Below, one piece after another: positions 42,556-52,239 of a stretch of DNA of 64,000 nucleotides. The stretch spans positions 514,001 through 578,000 of the forward strand of contig JADJXL010000001.1 of assembly GCA_016715885.1 (NCBI GenBank). The letters run 5' to 3'. The notes below the pieces were generated by a model, which worked only from the letters and a program-made list of their open reading frames with translations, did no database searches and was not told the origin of the DNA. Numbering within the stretch: the stretch's first letter is position 1; every line of letters begins with the position of its first letter. This DNA comes from Polyangiaceae bacterium. GTDB lineage: Bacteria; Myxococcota_A; Polyangia; Polyangiales; Polyangiaceae. The position numbers and the translations under genes were made by a program.

Positions 42556-45228
42556 ATGAGCATGCTCGTCGAAGCCAAATCCATCATCAAAAGGCTCTCT
42601 CGCGTCTGCACCGCAGCACTCGAGGCAGCCGTCGTTCAATGTGTCACTGCACGGCACTACGAGGTGACCGTAGAGCATCTGCTTCTTGCACTGCTCGACG
42701 ACGCGAACTCGGACGTCGCGTTCCTCGTGATGCACTACGATCTCGATCCGGCCCGTCTGCGCACCGCGCTGCAACGGAGCCTGTCGGATCTTCGCACCGG
42801 GAACGCGGGCAAACCCGTGTTTTCCCCGACGATGCTCGAGTGGATGCAGGACGCGTGGACGGTGGGCTCCGTCGAGTACGGATTCGCCAAGGTCCGCAGC
42901 GGCATGCTCTTCGCTCGCCTCTTGATCCAGACGAGCCGCTACACGATGAGCGGCATCGGCGCGCTGCTCGAAGGCATCTCGCGCGAGGACATCAAGACAA
43001 ACCTGCAAAAAATCATTTCGGGCTCAAAGGAAGAAGCCGAGTCCATTCCCGCTGCGGCAGGTGGCGCTGGTGGTGCATTGGGCGCCGGTGGTTTGCCCCA
43101 GGGTGCAGCGAGCGCGTCGGCAGATTCGGCGCTGGCCAAGTACTGCGTCGACTACACGGGCCGCGCTCGCGCGGGACAGATCGATCCCATCTTCGGACGC
43201 GAGAGCGAGATCCGACAGATGATCGACATCCTCGGTCGTCGTCGAAAGAACAACCCGATCATCGTCGGCGACAGCGGTGTCGGTAAGACGGCGCTCGTCG
43301 AGGGCATGGCGCTCATGATCGTGAACAACCAGGTCCCGCCGCTCATGCAGGGCGTCGAGATCCTGGGCCTCGATCTCGGTCTGCTTCAGGCCGGCGCAGG
43401 CGTGAAGGGCGAATTCGAGAACCGCATGAAGCAGGTCATCTCGGAGATCAAAGGATCGCCCAAGCCGATCATTCTTTTCATCGACGAGGCGCACACGATC
43501 ATCGGCGCAGGCAATCAGCAAGGCGCGGGCGACGCGGCCAACTTGCTCAAGCCTGCTCTTGCGCGCGGCGAGCTGCGCACGATCGCTGCGACGACGTGGG
43601 CCGAGTACAAGAAGTACTTCGAGAAAGACGCAGCGCTCGCTCGACGCTTCCAGCCGGTGAAGGTGGACGAACCGAGTGAACCGGTCGCCATCACGATGCT
43701 TCGCGGTCTGCGTTCCAAGTTCGAAGAAGCGCACAACGTCATCATCACGGACGAAGCCGTCGTCGCCGCGGTCAAACTCTCGGCGCGCTTCATCTCGGGC
43801 CGCCTCCTCCCCGACAAGGCCGTCGATCTTCTCGATACGTGTTCGGCGAAAGTGAAGATCGCTTTGCAGCAGAAGCCGGCGCAAGTCGAGGACATCGAAG
43901 TTCGCATTCAGACGCTGTCGACCGAGCTCGCCGCACTGAAGCGTGATCGAGAAGCAGGCATCACCCTCCTCGAGCCGGAGCGCATCGAGCAACTCGAGGA
44001 AAAGATCGCGAAGTCCAAAGAGGAGCTCGAGAAGGTCAGCGCTGCATATGCGCACGAGTCCGAAGGTGCCAAGAAGGTCCTCGAAGCGCGCAAGCGCATG
44101 AACGAGGCGAAGAGCGAAGAAGAGCGCGATGCGATTCGCAAAGAGGTCGTTGCGGCGATCGACGAGCTGCACAAGGACCAAGGCGAAGTTCCGCTCATCA
44201 GGCCCGACGTCGACGAAGCGATGATCGCAGCGGTCGTCAGCGCGTGGACGGGCATTCCTGCCGGCAAGATGCAGTCGGACAACGTCAGAGCGCTCGTCGA
44301 GATGGAGCATCGTCTCAACTCGCGCATCAAAGGTCAGAACCACGCGCTCGAAACGGTCGCCAAGGAGCTTCGCTCTGCACGTGCAGGTCTGAAGCCTTCG
44401 AACACGCCGATGGGCGTCTTCATTTTCGTCGGCCCATCCGGTGTCGGCAAAACGGAGACGGCGCTCGCGCTCGCGGACATGCTCTTCGGCGGCGAGCGCA
44501 TGATGGTCACGATCAACATGAGCGAGTTCCAGGAAAAACACACGACTTCCCGGCTCATCGGCTCACCTCCCGGATACGTCGGTTACGGCGAAGGCGGCAT
44601 GCTCACGGAAGGCGTGCGCCAACGTCCGTACACCGTGGTTCTTCTCGACGAATGCGAGAAGGCGGATCCGGACGTCATGAACCTGTTTTACCAAGTGTTC
44701 GACAAGGGCATGCTCACCGATGGAACGGGCCTTCTCGTCGACTTCAAGAACACCGTCATCATCATGACGAGCAATCTCGCGACGGACAAAATCACCAACC
44801 ACGTCGTCAGTGCGTGGGAGGAAGGTCGTGAGCCGGTCATTCGCGAGATCTACGAAGAGATCAAACCGACGCTGTCGGCGCACTTCAAGCCTGCGCTTCT
44901 CGCGCGTATGACGGTTGTCCCGTACATCCCGATCTCGCCGAAGGCCCTTGGAGAAATCACGCGCCTCAAGCTCAACGCGCTCGTCGATCGTTTGAAGAAG
45001 AGTCAGAGGATCGACGCGTCATACTCGGATCGCATGGTCGATCTCATCGCGAGTCGGTGCACGGAAGTCGACACGGGCGCACGCAACATCGACCACATCC
45101 TGCGCGCATCTCTCTTGCCGATGCTTTCGCAAGAGATCCTCGGCAAGATGGCCGAGGGAATTCAGCCGAAGAAGCTCTTCATCGACATCGACGATCAGAA
45201 GAACTTCACGGCGACGTTCCCGGAGTGA
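42556..45228 (+). CDS. clpV: T6SS sheath-recycling AAA+ ATPase ClpV
   Basis: This encodes about 890 residues. The N-domain (about 1-150) binds the TssB/C sheath. AAA+ domain 1 has GDSGVGKTALVEG, with Walker B ILFIDEAHTI. A coiled middle domain spans about residues 400-530. Domain 2 has GPSGVGKTETALAL and VLLDECEKAD. The C-terminal part includes ITRLKLNAL and IDHILRASLLP. ClpV unfolds contracted sheath for reuse. The Clp-N start fits ATG 42556; a GTG at 42538 would add six residues. A strong terminator follows, so it is probably the end of the transglycosylase-clpV unit. Confidence 0.95.
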   Translation: MSMLVEAKSIIKRLSRVCTAALEAAVVQCVTARHYEVTVEHLLLALLDDANSDVAFLVMHYDLDPARLRTALQRSLSDLRTGNAGKPVFSPTMLEWMQDAWTVGSVEYGFAKVRSGMLFARLLIQTSRYTMSGIGALLEGISREDIKTNLQKIISGSKEEAESIPAAAGGAGGALGAGGLPQGAASASADSALAKYCVDYTGRARAGQIDPIFGRESEIRQMIDILGRRRKNNPIIVGDSGVGKTALVEGMALMIVNNQVPPLMQGVEILGLDLGLLQAGAGVKGEFENRMKQVISEIKGSPKPIILFIDEAHTIIGAGNQQGAGDAANLLKPALARGELRTIAATTWAEYKKYFEKDAALARRFQPVKVDEPSEPVAITMLRGLRSKFEEAHNVIITDEAVVAAVKLSARFISGRLLPDKAVDLLDTCSAKVKIALQQKPAQVEDIEVRIQTLSTELAALKRDREAGITLLEPERIEQLEEKIAKSKEELEKVSAAYAHESEGAKKVLEARKRMNEAKSEEERDAIRKEVVAAIDELHKDQGEVPLIRPDVDEAMIAAVVSAWTGIPAGKMQSDNVRALVEMEHRLNSRIKGQNHALETVAKELRSARAGLKPSNTPMGVFIFVGPSGVGKTETALALADMLFGGERMMVTINMSEFQEKHTTSRLIGSPPGYVGYGEGGMLTEGVRQRPYTVVLLDECEKADPDVMNLFYQVFDKGMLTDGTGLLVDFKNTVIIMTSNLATDKITNHVVSAWEEGREPVIREIYEEIKPTLSAHFKPALLARMTVVPYIPISPKALGEITRLKLNALVDRLKKSQRIDASYSDRMVDLIASRCTEVDTGARNIDHILRASLLPMLSQEILGKMAEGIQPKKLFIDIDDQKNFTATFPE

Positions 45229-45250
45229 TCTGATTTTCCACCGATGAAGC

Positions 45251-45292
45251 AAGGCTCCCCGCGCTCGTCGTGCGAGGGGAGCCTTTGTTTTT
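45251..45292 (+). terminator. Intrinsic terminator after clpV
   Basis: AAGGCTCCCC (45251-45260) and GGGGAGCCTT (45276-45285) form a perfect 10-base stem, followed at once by TGTTTTT. It separates clpV from tssJ, so tssJ should have its own promoter in 45293-45397. Confidence 0.88.
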
Positions 45293-45397
45293 GAGCAACG
45301 CTTTTCGCTCGCACATCCGGATGGGCGAGCGTCGAGCGCAGACTTCGAACCCAAAATTCTGGGCCACTTGGCTCGCCTTCCGATAGAAAGGAGAGCC

Positions 45398-46084
45398 ATG
45401 GCGGTCTTAGCGTCGTTTACCCATCGGATGCGCAGGCGTGCGGCCCACGTCCTCGTTGGACTTGGTCTTGGCATCGGCCTCGTCGTCGTTGGGTCGTTTG
45501 GGATGGGTTGTGCACAGGCTCCTCCGCCGGCTGCGCCGAAGCCTTGTGACGTGCAGATCGTCACGCTTCGGATTTACGCAGCGGACAATATCAATCCGAA
45601 CGAGAACCAGAATCCTCGCTCCGTCGTCATTCGGCTCTACCAGTTGAAGGACGAGATGCGTCTGCAGAACGCGAGCTACGACGAGGTACTGCTCACGGAC
45701 AAGGACGTGCTTGGCGAAGACATCGTCACGCAGGACGAGGTCGTGGTTTTTCCGAACGATCTGGTCGAGATCAAGTTCGAGCGGGCCAAGGAAGCGAGTG
45801 TTTTGGGGGGAGTTGCACTCTTTCACGGCCCGAAGGGGATGAGCTGGAAGACGTTCTACGCGTTTCCGCTGATGCCCGGTGAGGCGCAGTGTGCGGGGCG
45901 TGAAGCCGATGGCGGGGCGCCAAACGCAGATCCGCGTGTGTCGTTTTTTGTCGAATCCACCAAGCTCGACAATGGCAGCGAATTCGACGAGTCGATGTTT
46001 CCGAACGCGACCTCGGTTCGCAAAATCAACCTACCCAAGAAGTCGGCAGGGGATTCGCCGAAGCCCGCCAATTCGGCGCCTTGA
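45398..46084 (+). CDS. tssJ: T6SS outer-membrane lipoprotein TssJ
   Basis: This encodes 228 residues. ATG 45398 follows AAAGGAG closely. The signal peptide ends with GSFGMGC, a slightly unusual lipobox with the acylated Cys near residue 38. The mature domain has TssJ strands: VTLRIYAADNINPNENQNPRSVVIRLYQLK, then LQNASYDEVL and VVVFPNDLVEIKFER. TssJ anchors the TssM C-terminus at the outer membrane. The C-terminal extension with a CAG/ADGG segment and NLPKKSAGD is longer than in classical TssJ (about 150-180 residues). Confidence 0.9.
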   Translation: MAVLASFTHRMRRRAAHVLVGLGLGIGLVVVGSFGMGCAQAPPPAAPKPCDVQIVTLRIYAADNINPNENQNPRSVVIRLYQLKDEMRLQNASYDEVLLTDKDVLGEDIVTQDEVVVFPNDLVEIKFERAKEASVLGGVALFHGPKGMSWKTFYAFPLMPGEAQCAGREADGGAPNADPRVSFFVESTKLDNGSEFDESMFPNATSVRKINLPKKSAGDSPKPANSAP

Positions 46085-46232
46085 GCTCGGAGCCTTGCGT
46101 GATGTCGTGTCCCCATCCGCTCCACGTCGTTGCCGCCCGGGTGCCCAAGGTACCGGGCGAGCGTTCGAGACACGCCCTATCCTCGACTCGCGTCCTTTGG
46201 GGGGCGAGTTCTGATAAGACTGACCGGGCGAT

Positions 46233-47591
46233 ATGATCCACCCGCGCAAGCCCGTCTGGACCGAGGGGCTCTTCATGACCCCTCAGCATTTGCAGCAAGG
46301 GGACCAGTATCACGAAGCATTGCTTCAGGCGCGGACGAACGCCCTGCTCAGTTACCCATGGGGTGTGGCGGGCGTGCAGTTCGACGAACGCGCGCTCTCT
46401 GCTGGGCAGTTGAAGCTCGTCAAGTGCCATGGGTTTTTCCCGGACGGCACACCGTTTTTCATCGGTGATCGGGGCGAAGACGCCGTCGAAGCTCGGCCGC
46501 TCGAAGGGGTTTTTCCCGCAGCACTCGAAGCGCTCGACGTGTTCATCGCAATCCCCCAGGTGCGCGAAACGCATCCCAACATCGCGCTCGATCCATCGAA
46601 GGCGAATCCCGCGATTCGTTTCGTCGCAGCAACGACGACCGTGCCCGACATCAACACGGGACGCAGCGACACCGCGGTCGTTTGGGCTCGTTACAACTTG
46701 CGCATCCTCTTCGGCACCGAGCCTCGTGACGCGTATCAGACCGTGCGCATCGCGCAGCTCGTGCGTGATCGAACGGGCGCGATCGTCCTGAAGAAGACGT
46801 TCATTCCTCCCATCCCGCACATCGGCAGCTCGGACCACATCATGTCGGGGCTGCGCCGGATCTTGTCGGCGATGGTGGGCAAGCAGAAGTCGTTGGCCGA
46901 GGGGCGCAGGATGCGTACCGCGGCGTCCGTGGACTTTCAGTTCTCGGACACGGCGAAGTTCTGGATGCTCCACACGCTCAACGCGTTCATCCCTGCCGTG
47001 TCGCACATGGTCGATCACGGCAACGCGCATCCCGAGGACTGCTACGTGCTCATCGCATCGCTCATCGGCGAGCTCTGCACGTTTGCGGCCGATGGTGATC
47101 CGACGGGGCTTCCGAAGTTCAATTACTTGGACCTCGAAGGAGTTTTCGAGCCGCTCTTCGATCGAGCGCTCACGCTGATCTCCGCCGTGCTTGCGGAGAA
47201 CTACACCGTGGTGCCGCTGGAGAAGCGCGAGGACGGCATGTACCTCGGCAAGTTCGAGGATCCGAAGCTGCCGCGTACGCACGAGTTGTTCCTCGAAGCG
47301 AAGGGTGCGGACGAAGCGACGCTTCGCGAACGTTTGCCGCGACTGCTCAAGATGGGGTCGTGGACGCAGATTGGATACATCCTCAACGCCGCCATGCCTG
47401 GTGTGCGTGTGGCGGTCGAGTACCGGCCTCCGGGGGCCATTCCGGTCAAACCCGGAGTCGTCTACCTGCGAATCGATCAGGCGGGTGACTATTGGAACGA
47501 CATTCTCGGCTCGGGAACCGTTGCGATTTACCAGCCGATCGATCCGCAAAAGGTCGATCTGCGGCTAATCGCCGTGCAGGGTGGCAAGTGA
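46233..47591 (+). CDS. tssK: T6SS baseplate subunit TssK
   Basis: This encodes 452 residues, the normal length. The start KPVWTEGLFMTPQHLQQGDQYHEALL is diagnostic of TssK. FVAATTTVPDINT, YNLRILFG, IPPIPHIGSSDHIM and the C-terminal LRIDQAGDYWNDILGSGTVAIYQP follow. TssK links the baseplate to the TssL/TssM membrane complex. It is followed 34 bases later by tssL; the 148-base gap before it holds nothing recognised. Confidence 0.95.
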   Translation: MIHPRKPVWTEGLFMTPQHLQQGDQYHEALLQARTNALLSYPWGVAGVQFDERALSAGQLKLVKCHGFFPDGTPFFIGDRGEDAVEARPLEGVFPAALEALDVFIAIPQVRETHPNIALDPSKANPAIRFVAATTTVPDINTGRSDTAVVWARYNLRILFGTEPRDAYQTVRIAQLVRDRTGAIVLKKTFIPPIPHIGSSDHIMSGLRRILSAMVGKQKSLAEGRRMRTAASVDFQFSDTAKFWMLHTLNAFIPAVSHMVDHGNAHPEDCYVLIASLIGELCTFAADGDPTGLPKFNYLDLEGVFEPLFDRALTLISAVLAENYTVVPLEKREDGMYLGKFEDPKLPRTHELFLEAKGADEATLRERLPRLLKMGSWTQIGYILNAAMPGVRVAVEYRPPGAIPVKPGVVYLRIDQAGDYWNDILGSGTVAIYQPIDPQKVDLRLIAVQGGK

Positions 47592-47625
47592 TCGAGGGCG
47601 TGGCTGTTCAATTCATGGGGCGCGC

Positions 47626-48303
47626 ATGAGCCTGTCGCAGTCGATGTATTGGGTGTGTTCGGACGTCTTGTCGCTGATCCTTCAGCTCAGGAACTCTCGC
47701 GAGCTTCCTGCGCCCGACATTCTGCAGCGTCGTGTTTTGCAGCTCTTCGACACGATGATGCAAAACGGTCGCGAAGCGCGGATTCCCGAGCAGGACATGA
47801 TCGACGCGAAGTTTGCGCTCGCCGCCTTCGCCGACGAAGTCATCTATCACTCGAGTTGGCCTGGAAAAACCCAGTGGTTGAGCAACCCGCTGCAGCTTCA
47901 GTTTTTCCAGCTCAACACCGCCGGTGATCAGTTCTTCGTGAACCTCGACAACCTGCACGGGCAGCGCAATCGGGCCCATGTCGCGCAAATTTACTTCCTC
48001 TGTTTGGCCCTTGGCTTTCAGGGGAAATATCGTCTGCGTCACCAGGAAGGATTGCAGGCGGTGGTTGAAGGGCTCGGCAACTATGTGGCGCTCGCGGAAG
48101 GGGCAAACGATCAGCTTGCTCCGAACGCAGAGCGCAAGGACGGCGGCGGAAGCGCTGTTCGTCGCGAGTTGCCGTATGTCTTCATCGCCATCGGCTTTCT
48201 CATCTTGGCCCTGATCGTGATCTTCATCCTTTGGCTGGTCATTGGCTCGAACGCCGACTCCACCGCAGATGAAATCAAGCGCCTGCTCGGTGGTGGGAAG
48301 TAG
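47626..48303 (+). CDS. tssL: T6SS inner-membrane protein TssL (DotU family)
   Basis: This encodes 225 residues. The cytoplasmic helical DotU domain is visible (SQSMYWVCSDVLSLILQL, DAKFALAAFADEVIYHS, NPLQLQFF, FFVNLDNLHGQRNRA, YFLCLALGFQGKY). A single C-terminal membrane helix (FIAIGFLILALIVIFILWLVIG) anchors it. The chain ends shortly after the helix, so there is no periplasmic peptidoglycan-binding (OmpA-type) extension. The start ATG 47626 fits the family. It is directly followed by tssM (39 bases). Confidence 0.93.
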   Translation: MSLSQSMYWVCSDVLSLILQLRNSRELPAPDILQRRVLQLFDTMMQNGREARIPEQDMIDAKFALAAFADEVIYHSSWPGKTQWLSNPLQLQFFQLNTAGDQFFVNLDNLHGQRNRAHVAQIYFLCLALGFQGKYRLRHQEGLQAVVEGLGNYVALAEGANDQLAPNAERKDGGGSAVRRELPYVFIAIGFLILALIVIFILWLVIGSNADSTADEIKRLLGGGK

Positions 48304-48342
48304 CGTCAGGGGGACCTGGCAAAGGACCGAGGGAGAAGTCCC

Positions 48343-51300
48343 ATGTGGTTGTGGATCCTGAGCGCCCTGTTCCTCGCCCTCGTTTGGGGGACGTGGTTCA
48401 TTTTAAGGCCAACTGGGCCGGGGCCTAGCGCCGAGGTTTTTCCGACGTGGATCCCGATCGTCGTCACGGTCGTCGTCGTCGTCGGACTCGTTGGGCTCGT
48501 CATTTATCGACGTGTGCGTGCAGCTCGTGCAGCTCGTGCGCTCGAGAAGGCGATTGCACAGCAAGCGCAAGAACAAGCGCTCGCTGCAAAGCCCGAACGA
48601 CGGGCGGAAATCATCGCCCTGCACAACCAACTTCAGGAAGGCATCAAGGCTCTCAAAGCCTCGAAGCTCGGCGGTGGAGGCAACGCGCTCTACTCCCTTC
48701 CTTGGTACGTCATGGTTGGCCCGCCCGGCGCTGGCAAGACGACCGCCCTTCGTCACTCGGGTCTCCAGTTCCCGTACCTCGATCCACAAGGTGGTGGTGT
48801 TCAAGGTGTCGGCGGCACGCGCAACTGCGAGTGGTGGTTCACGAACGAAGCCATTCTGCTCGACACCGCGGGTCGCTACACGACCGAATCGGACGATCAC
48901 GACGAGTGGATGGCGTTCCTCGAGCAGTTGCTCAAGTACCGTCCTGACAAACCGATCAACGGCGTCATCGTTGCGGTGAGCATCAGCGAGCTCGTCGATG
49001 CCAGCGAAGAGCAGGTCGAATCCGTTGCGAAGAAGGTGCGCGCTCGCGTCGACGAGATGCAGACGACGTTGAAGATGGTGCTGCCCGTCTACGTGATGTT
49101 CACGAAGATCGATCTCGTCTCGGGGTTCGTCGAGTTCTTCTCGGACCTCAAGAAGAGCGAACGCGGACAAGGGTTTGGCACGACCATCAAGCTCGATGCG
49201 AACAAGGCCGAGCCTGGAAAGATTTTCGACGAGGAGTTCGACGCTCTCGTCGAGCGTGTGCACACGCGATCGCTGCGCCGCATGGCGACGGAGCGGAACC
49301 GAGCGGCCAAGGAAAAGGTTTACCAATTCCCGCTCGAGTTCGCGGCCATCAAGCACAACATGTCGTCGTTCTTGAACCTCGCCTTCGCGCCGTCGAAGAC
49401 CCCGAATCAGGCTACGCCGATCTTGCGCGGGTTTTACATGACGAGCGGTACGCAAGAGGGCAAACCCCTCGATCGCGTCCTCGGCAGTATGATGAGCGCG
49501 TTCGGTCTGAAGCCCACCGCGGCCGCGAGCGACGACTTGGATCTGAACGCGGGTGCAACGGAATCGAAGAGCTACTTCCTTCGCGACGTGTTCATGAACG
49601 TGATCTTCCCGGATCACGACATCGCAGCGCGCACGGCGGCGGAAGTTCGCCGGCAACGATTCCAGCGATTTGCAGGTGCCTTTGCCGCCGCACTGCTCGG
49701 CATGCTCTTGCTCATTCCGGCGATCCTCGCGTTCTGGAACAACCGCGCGCTCGTTGCCGAAACCTCACGCGTGTCGAAAGAAGCGGCTGCGGTGAAGTGG
49801 ACCGATGGCAACACGCCGCCCGTCGACAAAATCGACAAGCTCGACAACATCCGCGCGCACGCTCAACTCCTCGATCAGTATCGCGAAGAAGGTGCACCGG
49901 TCAGTTACCGGTGGGGCATGTACCAGGGAGACAAACTCTTCGAGCCGACGAAAGATCAGTACATCGCGTCGCTGCGTGAAGGGTTCGTCAAACCGGTACG
50001 AGCGCGACTCGAGGAACGTCTCGCGGGAGTCACCGGCGCCAAGTACCTCGAGGAATACAACGACCTCAAGACGTACTTGCTGCTCGCCGACGAGAACAAG
50101 GTTCACCTGCTTCCCGAGTCCGAAACGGCATGGGAGACGGGCCGGCTCCTGCAGCTCTGGACCGATACGCTGCGTCAGACGACGGACCTTTCCGAAGCGG
50201 ATCTGAAGGCGAAACTTCTTCCGCACGTGAAGTATTACGTCGACCTGTTGCGACGTGGTGCATCGACGACCGAGACGCTCGACAAGGCTCTCGTCGAACG
50301 CACGCGTGACATCTTGGCGCGCGTTGGTCCTGCCCAACGCTTCTACGACCGATTCGTCACGAAGCTCGAATACGAGAAGTACGACGAGAACGGTCCGGAC
50401 GATAAAGAGAACCTCAAGTATCCCCCCATCTCGCTCGACGAGCTCTTCTCGGATCGTCGTGAGGTGCTCGGCAAGGTCCGAAGCTCGCAGAAAGAGCGAA
50501 CGGGCAAGTGGCTTCAGGTGCGTGGGCCGTACACGGCCAAGGGTCATGCACAGGTCATCGCGTCACTCGAAGAGGGCCTCACGGTTCTCGATCGTGAGCG
50601 CTGGGTCGTACCGCTGACGCAAGAGGAAGAGCGTCAGGGTGACAAGATTCAACAAGCGCTTGCTCGCGTTCGCCAGGACTACGACGCGCAATACATCCGC
50701 GAGTGGGTCGAGTTTTTCCGGGACATCCAGGTCGAAATTCCTCCGAACAACAAGGAAGCGATCGAAGAGTTCCGCGTCCTGTCGACTCCGGATTGGCCGT
50801 ACCAGCGGTTGTTGCGCACGCTCGAGGACAACACGCAGTTCGACCTCGTGCAGAACCAAGCTGAAGAGCAGATGTATCAAGACGGTGGTCTGCTCGATCA
50901 GATCAAGGAGCGAGCGCGGCGACGGATTGATTCGAAGGCGAGCGGCGCACTCGGAACTTCCGGTCGCATTACGGACCTCGTGAAGATGGGCGGTCCTGGT
51001 GCTCGTGGCCCGCGTGATCCGATTCCGGACAAGTTCCGTTCGATGGTGCGTTTCGGCGTGCCCGAAGTGCCGCCGCAGACGGCCGAAGGCGTTCCGCCGC
51101 CGCCTCCGAAGCCGGCCGAGCTTTCGCGATACGTCGGTCATCTCGAAGGGCTCGCTGCAGAGATGGGCGGCATCGAAGATGCTCCGCCTGGACAAGCGAG
51201 CACGCAGGCCGCGCGTGAGAAGTTTGGCGAGGCCATTCGCGAGACCGAAAAGTTGCTGCTCAAAATGGATGAGACGGGTCAGGATCTCATGACGCCGCTG

Positions 51301-52110
51301 CTCATGAATCCGCTCCGTCAGGCGTACAAAGCCGTCATGCGCAGCGCGGGTGGTTCCGCGAGCGGTTTGTGGGAAGTCGTCGTGTGGCCTCCGTTCCGCG
51401 ACAACCTCAAGGAACGTTATCCGTTCGATCTTTCGGCGTCGCGCGATGCTTCGTACGAGGACGTCGTTGCATTCCTCAAGCCGAAAGACGGCATCCTTTG
51501 GGGCTTCTACGACCAGTACCTCGACGACTTCCACATTCGCGTCGGGCACGACTTCGTTCCGAAGGGTGGACTCGAGGGACGGCCTCGTCCGGCCAAACCT
51601 TTCACGCCCTTCAATGCGCTCCTCTATCCGTGTTTGAAGCGCGTTCACGAGATCACGGATGCTCTCTGGCCCGAGGGCGCAGGGGACAAACCCAAGGTCA
51701 CGTTCCACATCAACTTGAAGACCGTGAGCCCGATCGTCAGCGAGGTGCTTTTCGAGGTGGATGGTCAGAAGCGCCTGTATCGCAACGAGAAGGAGTTCTG
51801 GCACACGTTCGTTTGGCCGGGCGAAAAGCAGACGGGTGCGCGTATGCGCATTCGAGGTGCTGGTGGTCTCGACGAAGAACTCGTTCGCGAGGGCCCGTGG
51901 GGCATCTTCCGTCTCTTCGAGGCTGGTACGACGACTGCGGAGAAGGACAAGGACAACGTCTTCACCGTGACGTGGCAGATGACGGCGCCTCCCGTCATCG
52001 TGACGATGGAAGTGCGGCCGACGCGCACCAATCATCCCTTCTCGAACAGCTTCTTCCGCGCGACCAATTGCCCGCCGTCGATCGGCGACAGCTTTGGCGG
52101 CAAGAAGTGA
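48343..52110 (+). CDS. tssM: T6SS membrane-complex core protein TssM (IcmF family)
   Basis: This encodes 1255 residues. Two N-terminal membrane helices (about 1-20 and 38-57) precede a cytoplasmic NTPase-like domain with Walker A GPPGAGKTT (about 126-134) and LLDTAGRY. A third helix lies near residues 445-470 (FAAALLGMLLLIPAILAFW). The long periplasmic part ends in the domain that binds TssJ (VTWQMTAPPVIVTMEV near the end). The Walker motif is intact, although ATP hydrolysis is not required in all systems. It forms the trans-envelope channel with TssL and TssJ. Gene order tssJ-K-L-M is classic. Confidence 0.95.
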   Translation: MWLWILSALFLALVWGTWFILRPTGPGPSAEVFPTWIPIVVTVVVVVGLVGLVIYRRVRAARAARALEKAIAQQAQEQALAAKPERRAEIIALHNQLQEGIKALKASKLGGGGNALYSLPWYVMVGPPGAGKTTALRHSGLQFPYLDPQGGGVQGVGGTRNCEWWFTNEAILLDTAGRYTTESDDHDEWMAFLEQLLKYRPDKPINGVIVAVSISELVDASEEQVESVAKKVRARVDEMQTTLKMVLPVYVMFTKIDLVSGFVEFFSDLKKSERGQGFGTTIKLDANKAEPGKIFDEEFDALVERVHTRSLRRMATERNRAAKEKVYQFPLEFAAIKHNMSSFLNLAFAPSKTPNQATPILRGFYMTSGTQEGKPLDRVLGSMMSAFGLKPTAAASDDLDLNAGATESKSYFLRDVFMNVIFPDHDIAARTAAEVRRQRFQRFAGAFAAALLGMLLLIPAILAFWNNRALVAETSRVSKEAAAVKWTDGNTPPVDKIDKLDNIRAHAQLLDQYREEGAPVSYRWGMYQGDKLFEPTKDQYIASLREGFVKPVRARLEERLAGVTGAKYLEEYNDLKTYLLLADENKVHLLPESETAWETGRLLQLWTDTLRQTTDLSEADLKAKLLPHVKYYVDLLRRGASTTETLDKALVERTRDILARVGPAQRFYDRFVTKLEYEKYDENGPDDKENLKYPPISLDELFSDRREVLGKVRSSQKERTGKWLQVRGPYTAKGHAQVIASLEEGLTVLDRERWVVPLTQEEERQGDKIQQALARVRQDYDAQYIREWVEFFRDIQVEIPPNNKEAIEEFRVLSTPDWPYQRLLRTLEDNTQFDLVQNQAEEQMYQDGGLLDQIKERARRRIDSKASGALGTSGRITDLVKMGGPGARGPRDPIPDKFRSMVRFGVPEVPPQTAEGVPPPPPKPAELSRYVGHLEGLAAEMGGIEDAPPGQASTQAAREKFGEAIRETEKLLLKMDETGQDLMTPLLMNPLRQAYKAVMRSAGGSASGLWEVVVWPPFRDNLKERYPFDLSASRDASYEDVVAFLKPKDGILWGFYDQYLDDFHIRVGHDFVPKGGLEGRPRPAKPFTPFNALLYPCLKRVHEITDALWPEGAGDKPKVTFHINLKTVSPIVSEVLFEVDGQKRLYRNEKEFWHTFVWPGEKQTGARMRIRGAGGLDEELVREGPWGIFRLFEAGTTTAEKDKDNVFTVTWQMTAPPVIVTMEVRPTRTNHPFSNSFFRATNCPPSIGDSFGGKK

Positions 52111-52239
52111 TTCCCCATCGACAGCGCATCATTCCGATGCATTTCGGCACGTGACCGCCACCGACCAACCCCTTCGTTTCTAGATAAAAAGGGATGGCGG
52201 TCGGGGCGGCGGTTCGTGTATGGGTAGGCACTGCCGGTG